DNA of 64,000 nt from Lineus longissimus (lineage: Eukaryota; Nemertea; Pilidiophora; Heteronemertea; Lineidae), in NCBI RefSeq assembly GCF_910592395.1, contig NC_088326.1:501001-565000 (forward strand), in the 5' to 3' direction. The notes under the pieces were generated by a model that was not told the DNA's origin, made no database searches, and saw nothing but the letters and a program-made list of their open reading frames with translations. Below, in pieces: positions 1-12,271 of this stretch. The position numbers and the translations under genes are program-made. The number at the start of each line of letters is the position of its first letter. Positions within the stretch are counted from its first letter, which is position 1.

Positions 1-573
1 GTTTATATCTATGTTTAGCTTATCTATAAGGCCAGTAATTACTTTCTAATGCATGTAATGATTAGCTTTAAGGACAATCTGTCAGTGCTTATTGAAATCC
101 TTTTTAGTTAATTTGCCTTTCCCAAGGTGGCAGCACTTTCGCTTCCGTGTTTATGTTTGTGTTCCCATAAAACGTGCTGTTTTTCACTCAATAAAAACAC
201 CGCACACGCAATTATCATCTGCTGAATATTCAGGAAAACATGATTTCATAGAAAACAATGACTGTCGAATATAAATCAAAGCGTAAAGCGTAAGTTTAGG
301 TGTTTTTATAATTGAGAAAACTTGTTGTAAAAAAATCACAATCAATCAATGAATTATGCAATGGTCATCTGACTGAGTGACTCTGAGTTATACAGGGTGT
401 GCTGAAAAAGAAGGAAAAAATTTTGGTTGTAAACATCTCAGTCATTGCCGACCTGGTTTTTATTGCCAGCCTGAGAGAGGAATTCAGTCAGGAACAGCAG
501 ACGACAACATTCATCCAAACATCAGTAAAATTTGAGAAAGACTGAAAAGTCTGAAGAGAACGTTACCAGAATC
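1..573. other. Upstream intergenic stretch, no gene seen
   Basis: No exon-like structure was found. A short motif near 393 (tacagggtg) recurs at about 11376 and 11488 and looks like a piece of a dispersed repeat. The Rab gene's promoter would lie here, but no clear core element stands out. Confidence 0.4.
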
Positions 574-2437
574 ATGCCAGAATTATGTGGCCATTTGGGA
601 GGGGGGGGGGGGGGCGATCCCAGGTGGTGTACTGGCAAAAGGACTATAGCAGTGGGTAGTGGGCCTCCCAGTGTTTTCTACTTGTGCTTCCTTTTACTGA
701 TGTCCTTTTCAGAGATTTGAAAGTCGTCTTGTTGGGCGAAGCAAGTGTTGGAAAGACCACCCTCGTCTACCGATACATTTATGGCAATTTTCAGGATACA
801 ATCAGTGTAAGTCACTTATGGGAAGCTAAATGTGAATACGAAATGAGCGATAGTCCAACGTTCTTGATGGTCTGACCTCCAGGGCCGATTCTCAATACTG
901 GTTTACTTGTCATGCAGCATCAAAGTTCAGTGGCACCTCCCTTAGTGGACACCTCTCTATTAAGGACATCCTCTCCATTAAGAACACTAGTTTTGGACCC
1001 AAATTGATTGTTTCCTTTTGATCCCTCTTATCCTGACACCTTTCCATTAAGGACAGCACTTGAGGTTCTCCTGTAAGTGTGAGTCTTCTTTCAAGAAGTT
1101 TCCGAGCTAATTCTCTCTTGTTCAGTGCTGCCTTCTTCTTCAGCATTCATAATCTTTGAGCTATTCTATAGTTATGAATATATTATGGAGGTTTGATTTT
1201 GGATTCTCCTCCTTTGACCTAGATGTGATGTCATCAGGCTGAGTAACATCTACTTAGATACATTCAAATCAGACAAGAGGCAACTAAATACACAGGGCCT
1301 ACTGTAGGAGATTGCAAACAAAGTCTGCAAACCTCATACCTGCAACTCAAGCATATCATCTTGTTCTTTTTCAGACAATTGGTGCTTCGTTTTCGCTGAA
1401 ACAGTGGGGACCATACAATGTTGCCATTTGGGTAAGTAGTGAAAGAGGTACAGTTTGTCTCATAAGATGACATCTATCTTAGCCTCAGATCAAATACATT
1501 GAAGACTGATTGTGACCTCTTACTTTTCCAGGATACTGCTGGTGAGGAGCGTTTCTCCGGCTTGAGTTCCTTCTATTGCCGTGGTGCCTCGGCTGCCATC
1601 CTCTGTTTTGATATGACAAGCCAGGTGTCATTTGAGGCACTTAGGTAAGACACTTAACTAGCCCCGATTGTTATTTCCTTTTAACTCGATGTAAGAAGAA
1701 ATTGAGGTCAAAGTTGTGTCCAGAGTTTGATGAAGAGACACAATGTCCCTGGTACACCTAGCAAAGTTTGCAGCATAATTCAAAGTCATCACATTGTTTC
1801 CTAACAATAATCAGAGCAGTGACATCTGACCCAGACTCTATACAGTTAAAGGGGGAGTACAGGCAGGAGCTAGGGGGTCAAATTAGTGGTCTTTGGTTAC
1901 CTAGACACTTAGGCGACTTAGTCATGTTTTCCCCATCCTGACTTATCAGACAATTTCACCCAATGGACACTTACTCCCTTAGATTTGTATAGATAGCATC
2001 ATGTCCTAGACCCTGTATGGAAACGGACGTGTTAAATTTAGTAGAAAACACATAAACTATTACCATGGTAACCATCCATTGTCTGTTTCAGTATCAGATT
2101 CCTGCCGCTATTAGAAGGAGTTGAAGAGAAAGAAACCTGTCTGAAAGTCGTCGTTGGAACCAAAAGTGATGTGGTCACGCCAGCAACTCGAGAAGTCACA
2201 TCAGAAGAAGCGATCAATTTCACCAGGAGCATCAACAACATATCACTGCTGTCGAAAAACGTCCCTTACTTTGAAACGTCGAGTAAAACGGGTGAAAATG
2301 TGTCTTTGTTATTTGAATATATGTTGGAAAGACTGTTACCACTAGATGGCACTGAAGTGCGAAAGGACAGGATGAATGGAGTCGATTTGGCGCAATCCAG
2401 GCCTCTTTTTCCTGAGAAGAGTAACAAGTGCTGCTGA
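574..2437 (+). CDS. RAB20: Rab20-like small GTPase
   Basis: Ras-superfamily GTPase of the Rab family, a membrane-bound switch in vesicle or phagosome traffic. Clear exons are 713-806, 1375-1431, 1532-1644 and 2092-2437, with in-phase GT-AG junctions. Visible motifs are the P-loop GEASVGKT, switch II DTAGEERF, a base-binding loop GTKSD (where most Rabs have NKxD), ETSSKTG and a C-terminal KCC double cysteine for geranylgeranylation. The stretch around LKQW, then IWDTAG, then YCRGA is what I recall from vertebrate Rab20 and separates it from generic Rabs. The first exon is uncertain. An ATG at 574 with a donor at 624 joins in phase and would give 219 residues (human is 234), but it contains a 14-G run and a mediocre donor. 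The body of the gene is secure; the Rab20 assignment is good but from memory. Confidence 0.8.
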
Positions 2438-3117
2438 TGATTCTGGTTTTGAATCGGGAGTGAAAATGTGATTCTATTTTGGAACCTTGGTGAAGGACTA
2501 TATGGAGGAGCAAAAGGGTCAAATTGGTGGTCTCCGGGTGAACAGTTGGGCAACTTGGTCTGGTTTGACTCTGTGCTAAAGGTATTCCTTGTACGAGCCT
2601 GATATGGTTAATGTACTGTGAAACTGATGCACTGATTATTGAGGCCTTGGCAGCATCATGTAACTGTACCTAGCCCATGGTCACCATGACAGTGTTTTTT
2701 GCTGAATTCAGGTAATCCATCGTAATACTCAAGTTATAAGGGTATTTTTAGGAGGTTATTCCCACACTTGAAAATGAGAGTTGTATATACTGTACATGGG
2801 GGGTCTGTCTGTTCAGTATGTATGCAGGGGACGAGGTTTAAGAATTGTGCCAAATAACTGTAAATAACTGTAGCAGTCTTCCGTCTGCATAGTTGTCATA
2901 CCGACCAAAACCTTTATAGCCTAAAAATGCCATTTCTACCAATGAGCGACAATCAGGTACCGTACACCACAGTACTTTCTCATTGTTTTATTTCTCATTC
3001 ACAAAATCCACCAAATTAAAATGCCCACGAATATTTGGTGGTTGACATTATGTGCAGAATGTATTAATGCTCGCCATAAAAAATAAAGAATTGAGATAAT
3101 GTTTTACAAACTTCATT
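2438..3117. other. 3' flank of the Rab20-like gene
   Basis: No coding exon was seen. An AATAAA near 3083 could be the Rab gene's polyadenylation signal. The part around 2500-2570 resembles 1855-1930 (both contain a gggtcaaatt..gtggtct motif), so a short dispersed repeat is present on both sides of the last Rab exon. Confidence 0.4.
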
Positions 3118-3168
3118 AGCTCACCTCTTAGCAGAGGTGAGCTTATCCCATACCGTGGCGTCCGTCGT

Positions 3169-3218
<50 letters not shown>

Positions 3219-4257
3219 CGTCGTCCGTTAGCAGGGCACGTTTCGTAACTGTTAGAGCTATTGAGTTGAAACGTGGTACACATGTACCCTGATGTAATGA
3301 CACCTTGGAGACCAAGTTTCGGTCCGATTCGTTTCATGGTTTGGCCACCAGGGGGCCAAACGTTAAAAGTGAAAATATGCAATATCTCCCTTAATAGTAG
3401 TCGGGAAATTTTGAAAAAAATATGGTAGGTACTTCTAGCAAAGGTGCATCATATATCCTCCGGGTTTTCGATTTGACCTCCTTTTCAAGGTCACAGAGGT
3501 CAAATGGTGTAAATTGGCCGTTAGGATGTAACGATGGCACGTTTCTAAACTGCAATGGCTATTGATACCAAATTTGGTACACATTTACCCCTTAGTCAGG
3601 TGATCTTAGGGACCGAAGTTTGGTCCAATATGATTCACCACTTGACCACCAGGGGGCAAAATCCAAAAACCTTAAAAATGTGATTATTCCTTAACTTCTT
3701 GCCTGATTGCCACCAATTTGATATCATGGGTACATCTAACCACCATACAGTATATGTCACACAGGTTTTTAATTTGACCTTCTTGTCAAGGTCACAGAGG
3801 TCAAATGGCGTAAATTGGCCGTCAGGCCGTAACTATGGCACGTTTCTTAACTGCAATGACTATTGATCACAAATTAAGTACACATGTACCCCTTGGTCAG
3901 GTGATCTCAGGTACCGAAGTTTGGTCCGATCTGATTTGCCGTTTGGCCTCCAGGGAGGGGGCCAAATCCTAAATTCTTCAAAATGCCATTATTCCTAGTA
4001 ATGACTTGCCCGATTGGCACCAATTTTATATCATAGGTACATCTAATTCTAACAACCATTCAATGTGTCACCCGGGTCTTCTTTGATTTGACCTACTTTT
4101 CAAGGTCACAGAGGTTGAATGTATTGTAAATTGGCCATTTTGGGGAAATTGTAATTGCTTGGACCTACATCAAACCTAACACTACATGACACAATACCAT
4201 GCTCTTTATCCATCTTTCCTCCACATGAGGTGAGCACAATGGCCCTGGCCATTTCAT
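3118..4257. repeat. Noncoding repeat with palindromic start and ~300-bp internal units
   Basis: The element begins with a perfect short palindrome: agctcacctct, a 4-base spacer, then agaggtgagct. A GTC/CGT microsatellite follows at about 3163-3229. Three degenerate ~300-bp units come next, starting near 3230, 3525 and 3825. Each carries a 'cacgtttc..aactg' block, a 'gtacacat.taccc' block and a 'ggtcacagaggtcaaatg' block (3490, 3792, 4103). It ends near 4230 with gaggtgagcacaatgg, echoing the opening arm. No protein is encoded, so it is most likely a dispersed non-autonomous repeat. Confidence 0.65.
3163..3229. repeat. (GTC)n trinucleotide microsatellite
   Basis: About 20 nearly perfect cgt/gtc units inside the larger repeat. 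Apparent polythreonine and polyarginine reading frames across it are artefacts of the triplet repeat. Confidence 0.9.
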
Positions 4258-4582
4258 TTTATATACACAATAGCAAGTATGGATTTAATCAGATCTATAC
4301 TTGGCAATATTCATAACTAAAATAGGATTTCAGAGACTGAAATCTCAGAACATTGAAAAGTTCAAAAAATTCCGACAGAAAGAAGGTTTGCAGCTTAGAT
4401 GAGGGTCAAAAACGAAGAAAAAAACTCAAGGAAGTCAACATATAGAAATCACCCCAACCCCATAGCTAAAGCTGAAGAGCCTTCTCAATTTCCTCTTTGT
4501 GTTTTGACCTTTTTAAATTTCCGTCTGAAACTGGATCTGAATTTCGCAATGCTTGCATACAAGCACAAGAGAAATGCCCAGG

Positions 4583-4588
4583 TTTATT
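4583..4588 (-). terminator. Candidate polyadenylation signal of ABHD13
   Basis: AATAAA on the minus strand, about 240 bases beyond the ABHD13 stop. It was chosen by position only. Confidence 0.35.
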
Positions 4589-4827
4589 CCAGATGGATAC
4601 ACACTACTGCCATCTATGCACAATGTGTGTTACTGATAACTGAGAGCCCATAGTCCCGCCCCTCGACTGCCACCACTGGATACACATAAGAATAGACGAG
4701 TTCCTGTTCTTTTCTTCTGATAACTTCCCTTTTCAAATCTCAACATCCTCTCTATAACAATGATCCACTGCTAACAACTTGTCCCAATCGAGAGCGTTAG
4801 CTACTTAGAATGGCGACGGACATTCTG

Positions 4828-7427
4828 TCAAAGGGCTTTCACCGTTCCGGTTGCACCATCATCAAAAGGCATCTCTGCTACGAATGACTGTGATCCAGCT
4901 CTTTCTCGTTTCTTTGTAGGTATTTTGTAGACCTGGAATTTGAATATGAATGCCATTAGCTGACATGTGACATGTTACATGCGTCAAAGTGAAATCTATC
5001 TTAACCAAGCCTCACAGGACTTATCCTGACTTAGTCCTGTTTAATGGGCACAGGGGTCAACACTGCCCAACTCAGCCCCAAAGGATAGATTTTCTGATGT
5101 CAAGCAACTGATTTTAATGGTTATGAAATATCAAAATAGATTGAAAAGGCATCTACCTCAGCAAGGAATTTCTTGAATGCATCATAATACCCAGCACTCC
5201 TCCAAGTCTCATTATGAGTTCCTCCTTCAAACCGTACAATCTTTTTGAATATGCTATTGGATGCCTGAAAGAGAAAATAAGCACAGTTGAACATCTCACT
5301 TAAAGGGACACTACATGCATAGGCTGGAGACAGGTGAGTACCCTACAGTACATCACTACTACTCACACTTGTACAAGGAATATTTTTATCACTAGCCAAA
5401 CCACATCCAGTTCCTTTACTGTTTAGGATAGCCTCAAATGACGAGGCTCCTCGAAGATGGAATTCTACTTTTGTTTAAGAATCAAAGTTCTTACCGCGTG
5501 TAATGACTCCATCATTGGAGGAGGAATTAACGCGTCTGCTTGTCCCGAGATAAACAATGTTGGCGTCTTGATTTGTTTCACTAGCTCCATGGAAGGGTAC
5601 TGAAAGAAATGAGGGTGGATACAAATAGAGGTTCATTAGCGTCCACCAGTGTCCAATAAGGTATATAGTCGTCAAAATCTAATTGAATAGTCATAAACAT
5701 TGAACACATTTCCTGATTACTTCATGACATTTGGGTGGAAGATAAGGGAGTTGTTAACCACACTTTGAATAGAGAAAAATCTCTTCAAACGTGTATTTTT
5801 ATCGAGATATTTACCTGATTTTTGAAGCACCAATCAGGTAACGAGTTAACGACTTGAAAATTAAACAACGTTCGTCCAATATCCGGTAACGAGGTAAACG
5901 TGTTTTCCAAAATCAATGCACATATATTATGAGAATAAACAGGATGGGCGGCCAGATTGGTAGCAACAGCACCCCCTAGTGACCGTCCAAAAACTAGGAT
6001 TTTATTCAAGTTTATATCTGTACGAGTTAGAAGATAGTCCATGGCAGCTGCTGCGTCGAGATAAAGGCCTGAAATGAAGAGACAAGGTTGATAACGTTAA
6101 GTTATAGAAGTGTATCACTTGACTCCACAAGCTCACAGCAGTACCTTGTGCTTGATAGTTTTATGGCTAAGTTTCCAAGGTCTGTGCTTATCATTTTTCA
6201 CACCTGGTAGTTAAGTATACACACTTTGGTGATGTTCTCTTGTCCTTTGAAGTGTAAGCTTACCCTGTTCACAAGGTGTTCCACCACTTTTCCCGTAACC
6301 TCTATACTCCACACTCAGGACATTGAAACCAAGGTAAATGTACAGAACATACACATTAGTCAACCTGTAAGAAATGAATGAGGAAACTTTAGCGAACTGG
6401 AAGCAATCAAAAGACATCAGCTGCAACATTATGCTCAGTGCTAGAAGACAACCAACTCTGACAGATGGATTCACATGAAGACCTCGAGACATCTTCATTG
6501 AGTGGAAACTAACAGCACTCCTCAAACCAACTTTATCCCCAAATAGATAATTTTCATTTATTTTAGATACTTGAGGCTGTGAGGTCAGGCGTGGAGGACA
6601 TATTTATTTTGCAATACCCCTCAAGTTTGCCTTTTCCCCTTTTGCTCCTGTTCCTGTGAGCCTTTTGTTTCAGTGGTTGCCCAGTGACTTAATCTTCATC
6701 TGGGAGCCTGTCCTCCATCGTACCCTCGCCATCGTCCTCAGCAACTCACCTATGACCAATATTTCCTGCATTTCCATGAAAATAAACAAGAGTAGGTGCA
6801 TTTGGTTTTTGATCTTCAGGCCTCGGAATAAACTGCATGTTGATTCTGACCCCGTCTTGAGTTTTGTGGTAGATGTTTTCATATGGCATGCCGAAGAGAA
6901 CAGGTGATTCAACATACAACCGGGATTGAGGGGGCTGGTCTGGGTAGTAGAGTAGGACATCCTGGGCATTGTAAAGAAAACCTGAAAAAAATGAAAAATT
7001 TCTCTCAAATTGCGAAATCAACTCTCGACTCACACACACACGACACACACACACAACGACAAGAAGGCAGTGAACAAATGACAGCCAAAAGATTTAACAA
7101 TATCAATATCATCGGCTAATCAGAATCAACAATCAACTTACCTATCACTGCAAACGTGAGTAGTATAAATGCTGGCAGTGTTCCATACATCCAATACAGT
7201 AACAACAACAACAACAAGGCAGCTGTGCAAAATGCCCAAAGTTTCAACATAGCATTCAGAAGCAATCTTCCAACGAACATCAGGACAGCTATGACCTTTC
7301 CCTGGCGGGTAGGTCGAGCTTCTCCGTTTTGCTGCATTGTTCTTTTAATGCAGCCGATCACGCCCAAGAAAATCTTCCACAGCTGGGCGAGAAAACGCAA
7401 AATTATTGCAACAAAACCAGATTTCAT
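4828..7427 (-). CDS. ABHD13: Alpha/beta-hydrolase domain-containing protein 13
   Basis: Membrane-anchored serine hydrolase with an alpha/beta fold; the family's physiological substrate is not well defined. Seven exons join in phase to 396 residues: 7142-7427, 6750-6981, 6264-6364, 5815-6068, 5495-5599, 5157-5264 and 4828-4932. The N-terminus has hydrophobic segments, including a poly-Leu stretch. The FHGNAGNIGHR oxyanion-loop block, YRGYGKSGG, the nucleophile elbow GRSLGG, the acid region SGQADALIPP and the histidine region GGTHNETW give a complete Ser-Asp-His triad. These blocks match human ABHD13 as I recall it (337 residues). The extra length is mainly a longer N-terminus and a divergent C-terminal tail. 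I chose the ATG at 7427 as the first in-frame Met. The gene is divergent from N6AMT1. Confidence 0.93.
7201..7224. repeat. (AAC)n triplet repeat inside ABHD13 exon 1
   Basis: A short CAA/AAC run. Read on the minus strand it is TTG/TTA codons, giving the Leu-rich core of an ABHD13 membrane segment. Confidence 0.8.
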
Positions 7428-7989
7428 TTTGGACAAAAATTCGCCATGTTGTTTATCGAAACCCGGAAGTGACCTCGACTCCGAAAATCTAAAGAAGAAG
7501 TTTTGGTAAATATTAAAAAATGCAATTTAAAACTTCAGCTAGTACTTCAATCAACTCTAAATATATCGACAAAGGTATATGTTTCCCTTTTTTATCGACC
7601 TACACTCATGTTGGTTCATTTGAGCCAGCCCAAAATAATCTTCTCAAGGTTTTTCTCGCTCCTACCAAAACGTAAACATTGGCACGTGCTTTCTGCTTGT
7701 GAAAGGTCTGCCTTCTCCAAACTTCGATTTCCCAAATATTGAGCCTCTTCATATGGACCAAAATAGGTCTGTCACAATCTTGAACCAAATGAGAAAGTCC
7801 CCATAGCTTATAGAAAACTACCCAAAGCGTATTTTCAATTTTGTGTACATCCTTGGGCAAGGCACTTCACCATGTTCACTCACTCTGCTCTGGCTCTGCT
7901 CTGAACATACATATTTCCTCCCGTTAGTCACAGTCATGGTGTGAATTGTTTCAGATGCTACACGATTTGCTGATCTTCTTTCAGGGAAT
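7428..7989. promoter_or_regulatory. Shared ABHD13 / N6AMT1 divergent promoter region
   Basis: The two start codons are 562 bases apart on opposite strands, so this interval must hold both 5'UTRs and either one bidirectional promoter or two overlapping ones. No TATA box is obvious. Confidence 0.5.
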
Positions 7990-9938
7990 ATGTCCTCCTC
8001 GATCCCGACCCCTGACACGTCACATCTTACCACCAAGGATTACGATTACGTTTATGAGCCAGCTGAAGATTCGTTTCTTCTCCTTGATGCCTTGGAGCAG
8101 GATGCTGATTTCTTAAGCAAAAAAAGGTTTGCTCATTGTGAAAATAAAACAAGATGGAAAGTAGGCTATGGTCGTCCTTCGTTAGTAAGTACACTTGTCC
8201 TACCTCTAAAGCTTGGACATCAGTGCACTCACAAAAGGTGAAATGTTCATAACATGTCTTTTCTTTTCAGTGTCAGTATATGTTTGGAAGTAGGCTGTGG
8301 TTCTGGGGTGGCTATAACATTTCTGGGACAGATCATCGGATCCAAGGCACTCTACTTGTAAGTATATATGCTCAGGTCATCCTTCAAAGGGACAGCATTT
8401 GCAAGGTTGTTATGCCCCGGAAAGCCATCACATTCTGACTCAACAACTGGTTACGCATGCACTTACCAGTTCCAGCCACAGGATGACCGAGTGCATAATC
8501 GAGAAACTTTGTTCCAGTCTGTTGATTGTGTCCCTGATTTGATGTCCTCAAGGTGGTGGTGCCTATGTCACTTGAGTCTCTAATCCTCGTCTCTTGTTGG
8601 TGTTCAGGTGTACCGACATCAATCCCATGGCAGCCAAGGCAAGCAAGGAGACTGGCAAACGCAACTGTGTCAAAGTGAATCCAGTTATCACAGATTTGGT
8701 GGGTTTCTTTACATTCTTTCGGATAAAAAAGAAATTTCTGATATCATATTCCAAAACCTCTTCATCTGAATAAAATGGGGGTAGCTGCACCTTCCATTTT
8801 GTTCTGTTCACAATGCTCAAGTAAAATGTGACTCAAAAACAATGGCAGTGAGGGCTTCTCAACTCTACCTTTCACTCAATGACTTGAGAGTCTGAAGACG
8901 CATTTGGCTAACAGGTCACGATTGTCAGATGAATCTGGACATTTTACTATCTTTCAGGTCTCCTGTCTTGAAGATCGCTTGATGGGGAATGTGGACGTTC
9001 TTCTGTTTAATCCTCCATATGTTGTGACGCCTTCAGAAGAGGTAAGATCGTACTGTGTTGTTGAGACAGAATTGTTCAGGCTCTCACGATCTTTGTGAGA
9101 AGTTCCAGTTGGAAGAGGATCTGTCCCTGAGCATTAGATCCCAGATGACATTCCCTACATGCCGACTTATCGGCAGAGAATATCAGTCCTAAAGTCTCCT
9201 CCTTCCATGAAGGATAGATATACGCACAAGGACGGTAGATCGGCATGATCCCCTAGGGCAATTTGTACCGACCAATTTTCACTGGTGTGGCAGTACAAAT
9301 ACTTTGAGGTCATGATTGTAGAAGATACAGAGAGCGAAGAGTTGATTCTCCAGGGTGAATATAGGCCACTGCTTTGATTATTTACAGGTTGGCAGCCATG
9401 GCATCGAAGCGTCCTGGGCAGGAGGAGATCGAGGACGCCAAGTCAGCGATAGACTCTTCCCAATCATCGGCAATCTCCTGGCACCAGGGGGAGCCTTTTA
9501 TCTTGTGATTGTCAAGGAAAACAATGAAGGTACTATGATGCTATCTCAGTGTAGGCTTGTCTCTCAGTGGCATTGTTGGACCAGCATGATCCAGTGAAGG
9601 TGTCGTACTCATAATCCCTTGTTGTCAGTTCAATACCTTATAACGACCTCTCACTGCGATATTGGGCAAGTGACTTTACTTCTGTAAGGTGCCTTGTTCT
9701 TTGAATGAGATGTAAAAGATTGAGATGTATAAAGATTTATCATTGAAATGTTTGCTTGTGAAGCAGTTGTAAAGCAGAAGCTTCATTCCTTCACCATCAC
9801 AAACCTTACGTTTTTCCCAACATTTCAGACGAGATCATCTCCATGATGAAGGCACAAGGCTTGGTAGGTTCGGCTGTGCTAAGGAGGCGTGCGGGCCCGG
9901 AACATTTATCCATCTTGAAGTTTAACAAGCCGGGCTGA
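7990..9938 (+). CDS. N6AMT1: N6AMT1/HEMK2 glutamine and histone-lysine methyltransferase
   Basis: Class I SAM-dependent methyltransferase of the HemK family. In animals it partners TRMT112, methylates the Gln of the eRF1 GGQ motif, and as KMT9 monomethylates H4K12. Six exons join in phase to 216 residues (human 214): 7990-8126, 8271-8357, 8608-8698, 8958-9041, 9388-9529 and 9829-9938. The N-terminal block DVYEPAEDS-like (here [17 protein letters not shown]), the SAM-binding [17 protein letters not shown], the catalytic NPPYVVTP and the family-specific [12 protein letters not shown] are all intact. The protein ends in ILKFNKPG. Start at the first ATG, just before the conserved N-terminal block. 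No defect is visible. Confidence 0.96.
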
Positions 9939-12206
9939 ATGTGCAAGGTAGGCAGGTGATCACTCTCCACATCGTTAGTTCCATTATTCCCTGAAAGATG
10001 GCATTGGGTATGTCAGTTGATGAAAATCAATTGAGATACTGTGTCAGCGGAATTAAGCCAGTTTAGGTGTGCCTGTACAATAGGTCCACATGTATGTGTA
10101 ACTTACACAGATGTGGCTCAACTGGCTTAATAGTATCAACACAGTGTATTATAGTTGCCAACACAGGCTGTGACTGAATAGTGTAATGGGAATGTTGGGA
10201 GAGACCCGGGGGGGGGGGGGAGCAGAGAGAATATCATTTTGACCCAATCTGCTTGGAGAATGATCCTCTGTCGTCCATTCAAGGAATTGATCATGAACAG
10301 TGGATCCTCCCTTAGCAAACACCTCTCTACTAAGGTCACCCTCTCGTTCACGGACACCGCAAAGCGGCATTTGGCCCCAAGTTGATCATATGCATTGAAT
10401 TGGTGTTCTGTAATTAGGACACCTCTTAACTGTGGACAGAAATTGTAATTCCCAAAGGTGTTCTTAACAAAGAGGTTCTGGTGTAGTTCTTCGATAGTTC
10501 TCGTAGCTGCAGTCATGAGATGTTTTCTAGGTAAACCAGCTGGAGAATCGTCTGATGAGGTGTACCTATCCATAATAATTACACCTTGGAATAATTCCTG
10601 GTTCTTAAAGGCAGAGTACATCTATGACCTGGTTGTTGGCTCATATTCTTCATGGGCAGAATAGCAGACGCAGATGGCATGCCATCTACACTCGTTGACA
10701 AACATGATTGGTTTATGTTTCTTGACTAATATCTGTTTGTTATTTTGTGAGAATTCAGAGCGAGAATTTTGCAACCTTCAGCAGGGCAATACATCTTACC
10801 TGTGTGAAATCATTCATCTGTTATTCCAGTTAGTTCACTTCATTGAGCAATCTTCTGCTGAATTGAGTAAACAAACATCTCTCTGCTTGGGAGGAAATAC
10901 CAGTCAGGGTGTAACAACAGGTTGCTGGAAGATGGCAACACTTGTTTCGCAGGGTGCTTGCCTCGATATTCTTTTCATAAGATTCTGACCCTTTGCCTCC
11001 CCCCCCCAACAGATAAGAAAAATGTAGTGATTGGTGGTGGCCCTTGACCAGAGAGCGGGTTCACAATGACCACTTCATAAACCGTAATCAAAGTGTGGCC
11101 TTGCAAGAGGGGCTGTTAACAATAGGGTTAATCAGACAAAAAAATGACCTTTTGACAAGGTATTAAGTTTTACAACTATTGTGTCCAAAGCTAGCTTAGT
11201 TCTTTTCCCATTGTACTCATATTGCTATTAGGTGTGATAATATCCGCCTCTGTGCCAAAACTGGTTCCCTAACAAAACACAACATTGATTGGGTGAGACT
11301 GTGGTCATAAAGAATCTAGTGTTTGTTGTTTGAGTGGATTGCCTGGGGGGGATGGACCAGGACTCTAACTTTATACAGGGTGGAGCAGAGAAAAGTACCA
11401 GGACTTGATTTCTTTTGACATGGCAGCCCGGAATTCATTGATTGGGTTGGAATATACCCAGGGTGGTGAGGGAATGCTGAATTTATACAGGGTGATGCAG
11501 ACATAAGTACGGAAATGTTGTCAGATGCATCCCAGATCCATCAAACAAGTGCTCTTCTGACAGGCTGCATAAATTCGTGTTTGGCCATGTCCCGTTCAAA
11601 CATACTTTTCTGTGGACACCTTTAATTCAATTTGAAGAAAGGCAACTTGAAGCCACCAGAACACTACGAAGGCTTTAGCCTGTATATATACTTCACCACA
11701 TATCGGTGTGATATAAACTGCAAAAATTGAAAATCGTAGCAATATGCTTTCAATAACAGTCAACATTGTGTGGACTGGTATTTCAAATGAATCAATTGAA
11801 GCGTTATTTATTGTCGCTAAAAATAGACCTGTCAATCCATGGACATGTTTTTCCAGCTCAGCAAGGATAATCGGATAATCGAACTTATCACCTTGGATAT
11901 GTTGCTCCATGGAAGAAGAGCAACCTTTCAGATATTTCATTGATTTCTCTCCAATGAACCAATCGATTGGATTTCGCGTTGACTATACTTAGAAATTCTT
12001 TGTCCTACTGTACATGGTGTACAGTATATTTGGGTTAACTTCTGTGGCAATCACCCTAAGCTACACCCCCATAATCTGTTAATAGACTGGCCCACTTCAG
12101 TTGGCCGAGAATGTGTATACCGAGTTTAGCACTCAGCAAAATGCCTTCACAGAAAAAGGATATTTTTTTACGAATTTCGTCTTAGTTTTGTGATTTCGTG
12201 TTCAAA
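9939..12206. other. Intergenic stretch with dispersed-repeat fragments
   Basis: No convincing exon was found. The part from 10300 to 10450 resembles 925-1050 (shared phrases such as cacctctctactaagg, ttggccccaa and taaggacacctc), and 27205-27260 has the related phrase acctcgctattaaggcc. Two copies of tttatacagggtg with similar following bases lie at about 11374 and 11486. Homopolymer runs occur at 10210 (G) and 10998 (C). A 161-codon minus-strand ORF at 10136-10621 overlaps the repeat and is not supported as a gene. Confidence 0.45.
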
Positions 12207-12271
12207 ATGCATTGGGATTTGGTGATTCGGTATCTGCTCTTGGCGTTCCTACCATTAGGGAGCATCCTTGG
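12207..12271 (+). CDS. Possible first exon of the sulfotransferase-like gene (membrane anchor)
   Basis: An ATG opens 21 codons plus two bases, encoding MHWDLVIRYLLLAFLPLGSI and then LG, a compact N-terminal signal-anchor of the type II Golgi kind. It ends at a donor (GG before gttagt). Its leftover two bases combine exactly with the first base of the exon at 25010 to make a Gly codon, and the joined frame would be 371 residues. The sulfotransferase body downstream lacks any membrane anchor of its own. The link spans a 12.7-kb intron that would contain the LTR retrotransposon and is inference only. Confidence 0.45.

Noticed and set aside
3121-3382. Poly-Arg and poly-Thr ORFs
   Set aside because: Translations of the GTC microsatellite.
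10136-10621. 161-codon minus-strand ORF
   Set aside because: It overlaps a dispersed-repeat fragment also present near 925-1050, has no domain or splice support, and crosses a poly-G tract.
11596-11940. 114-codon minus-strand hydrophobic ORF
   Set aside because: The composition could be a membrane protein, but there is no family match, no splice sites and no supporting neighbours.
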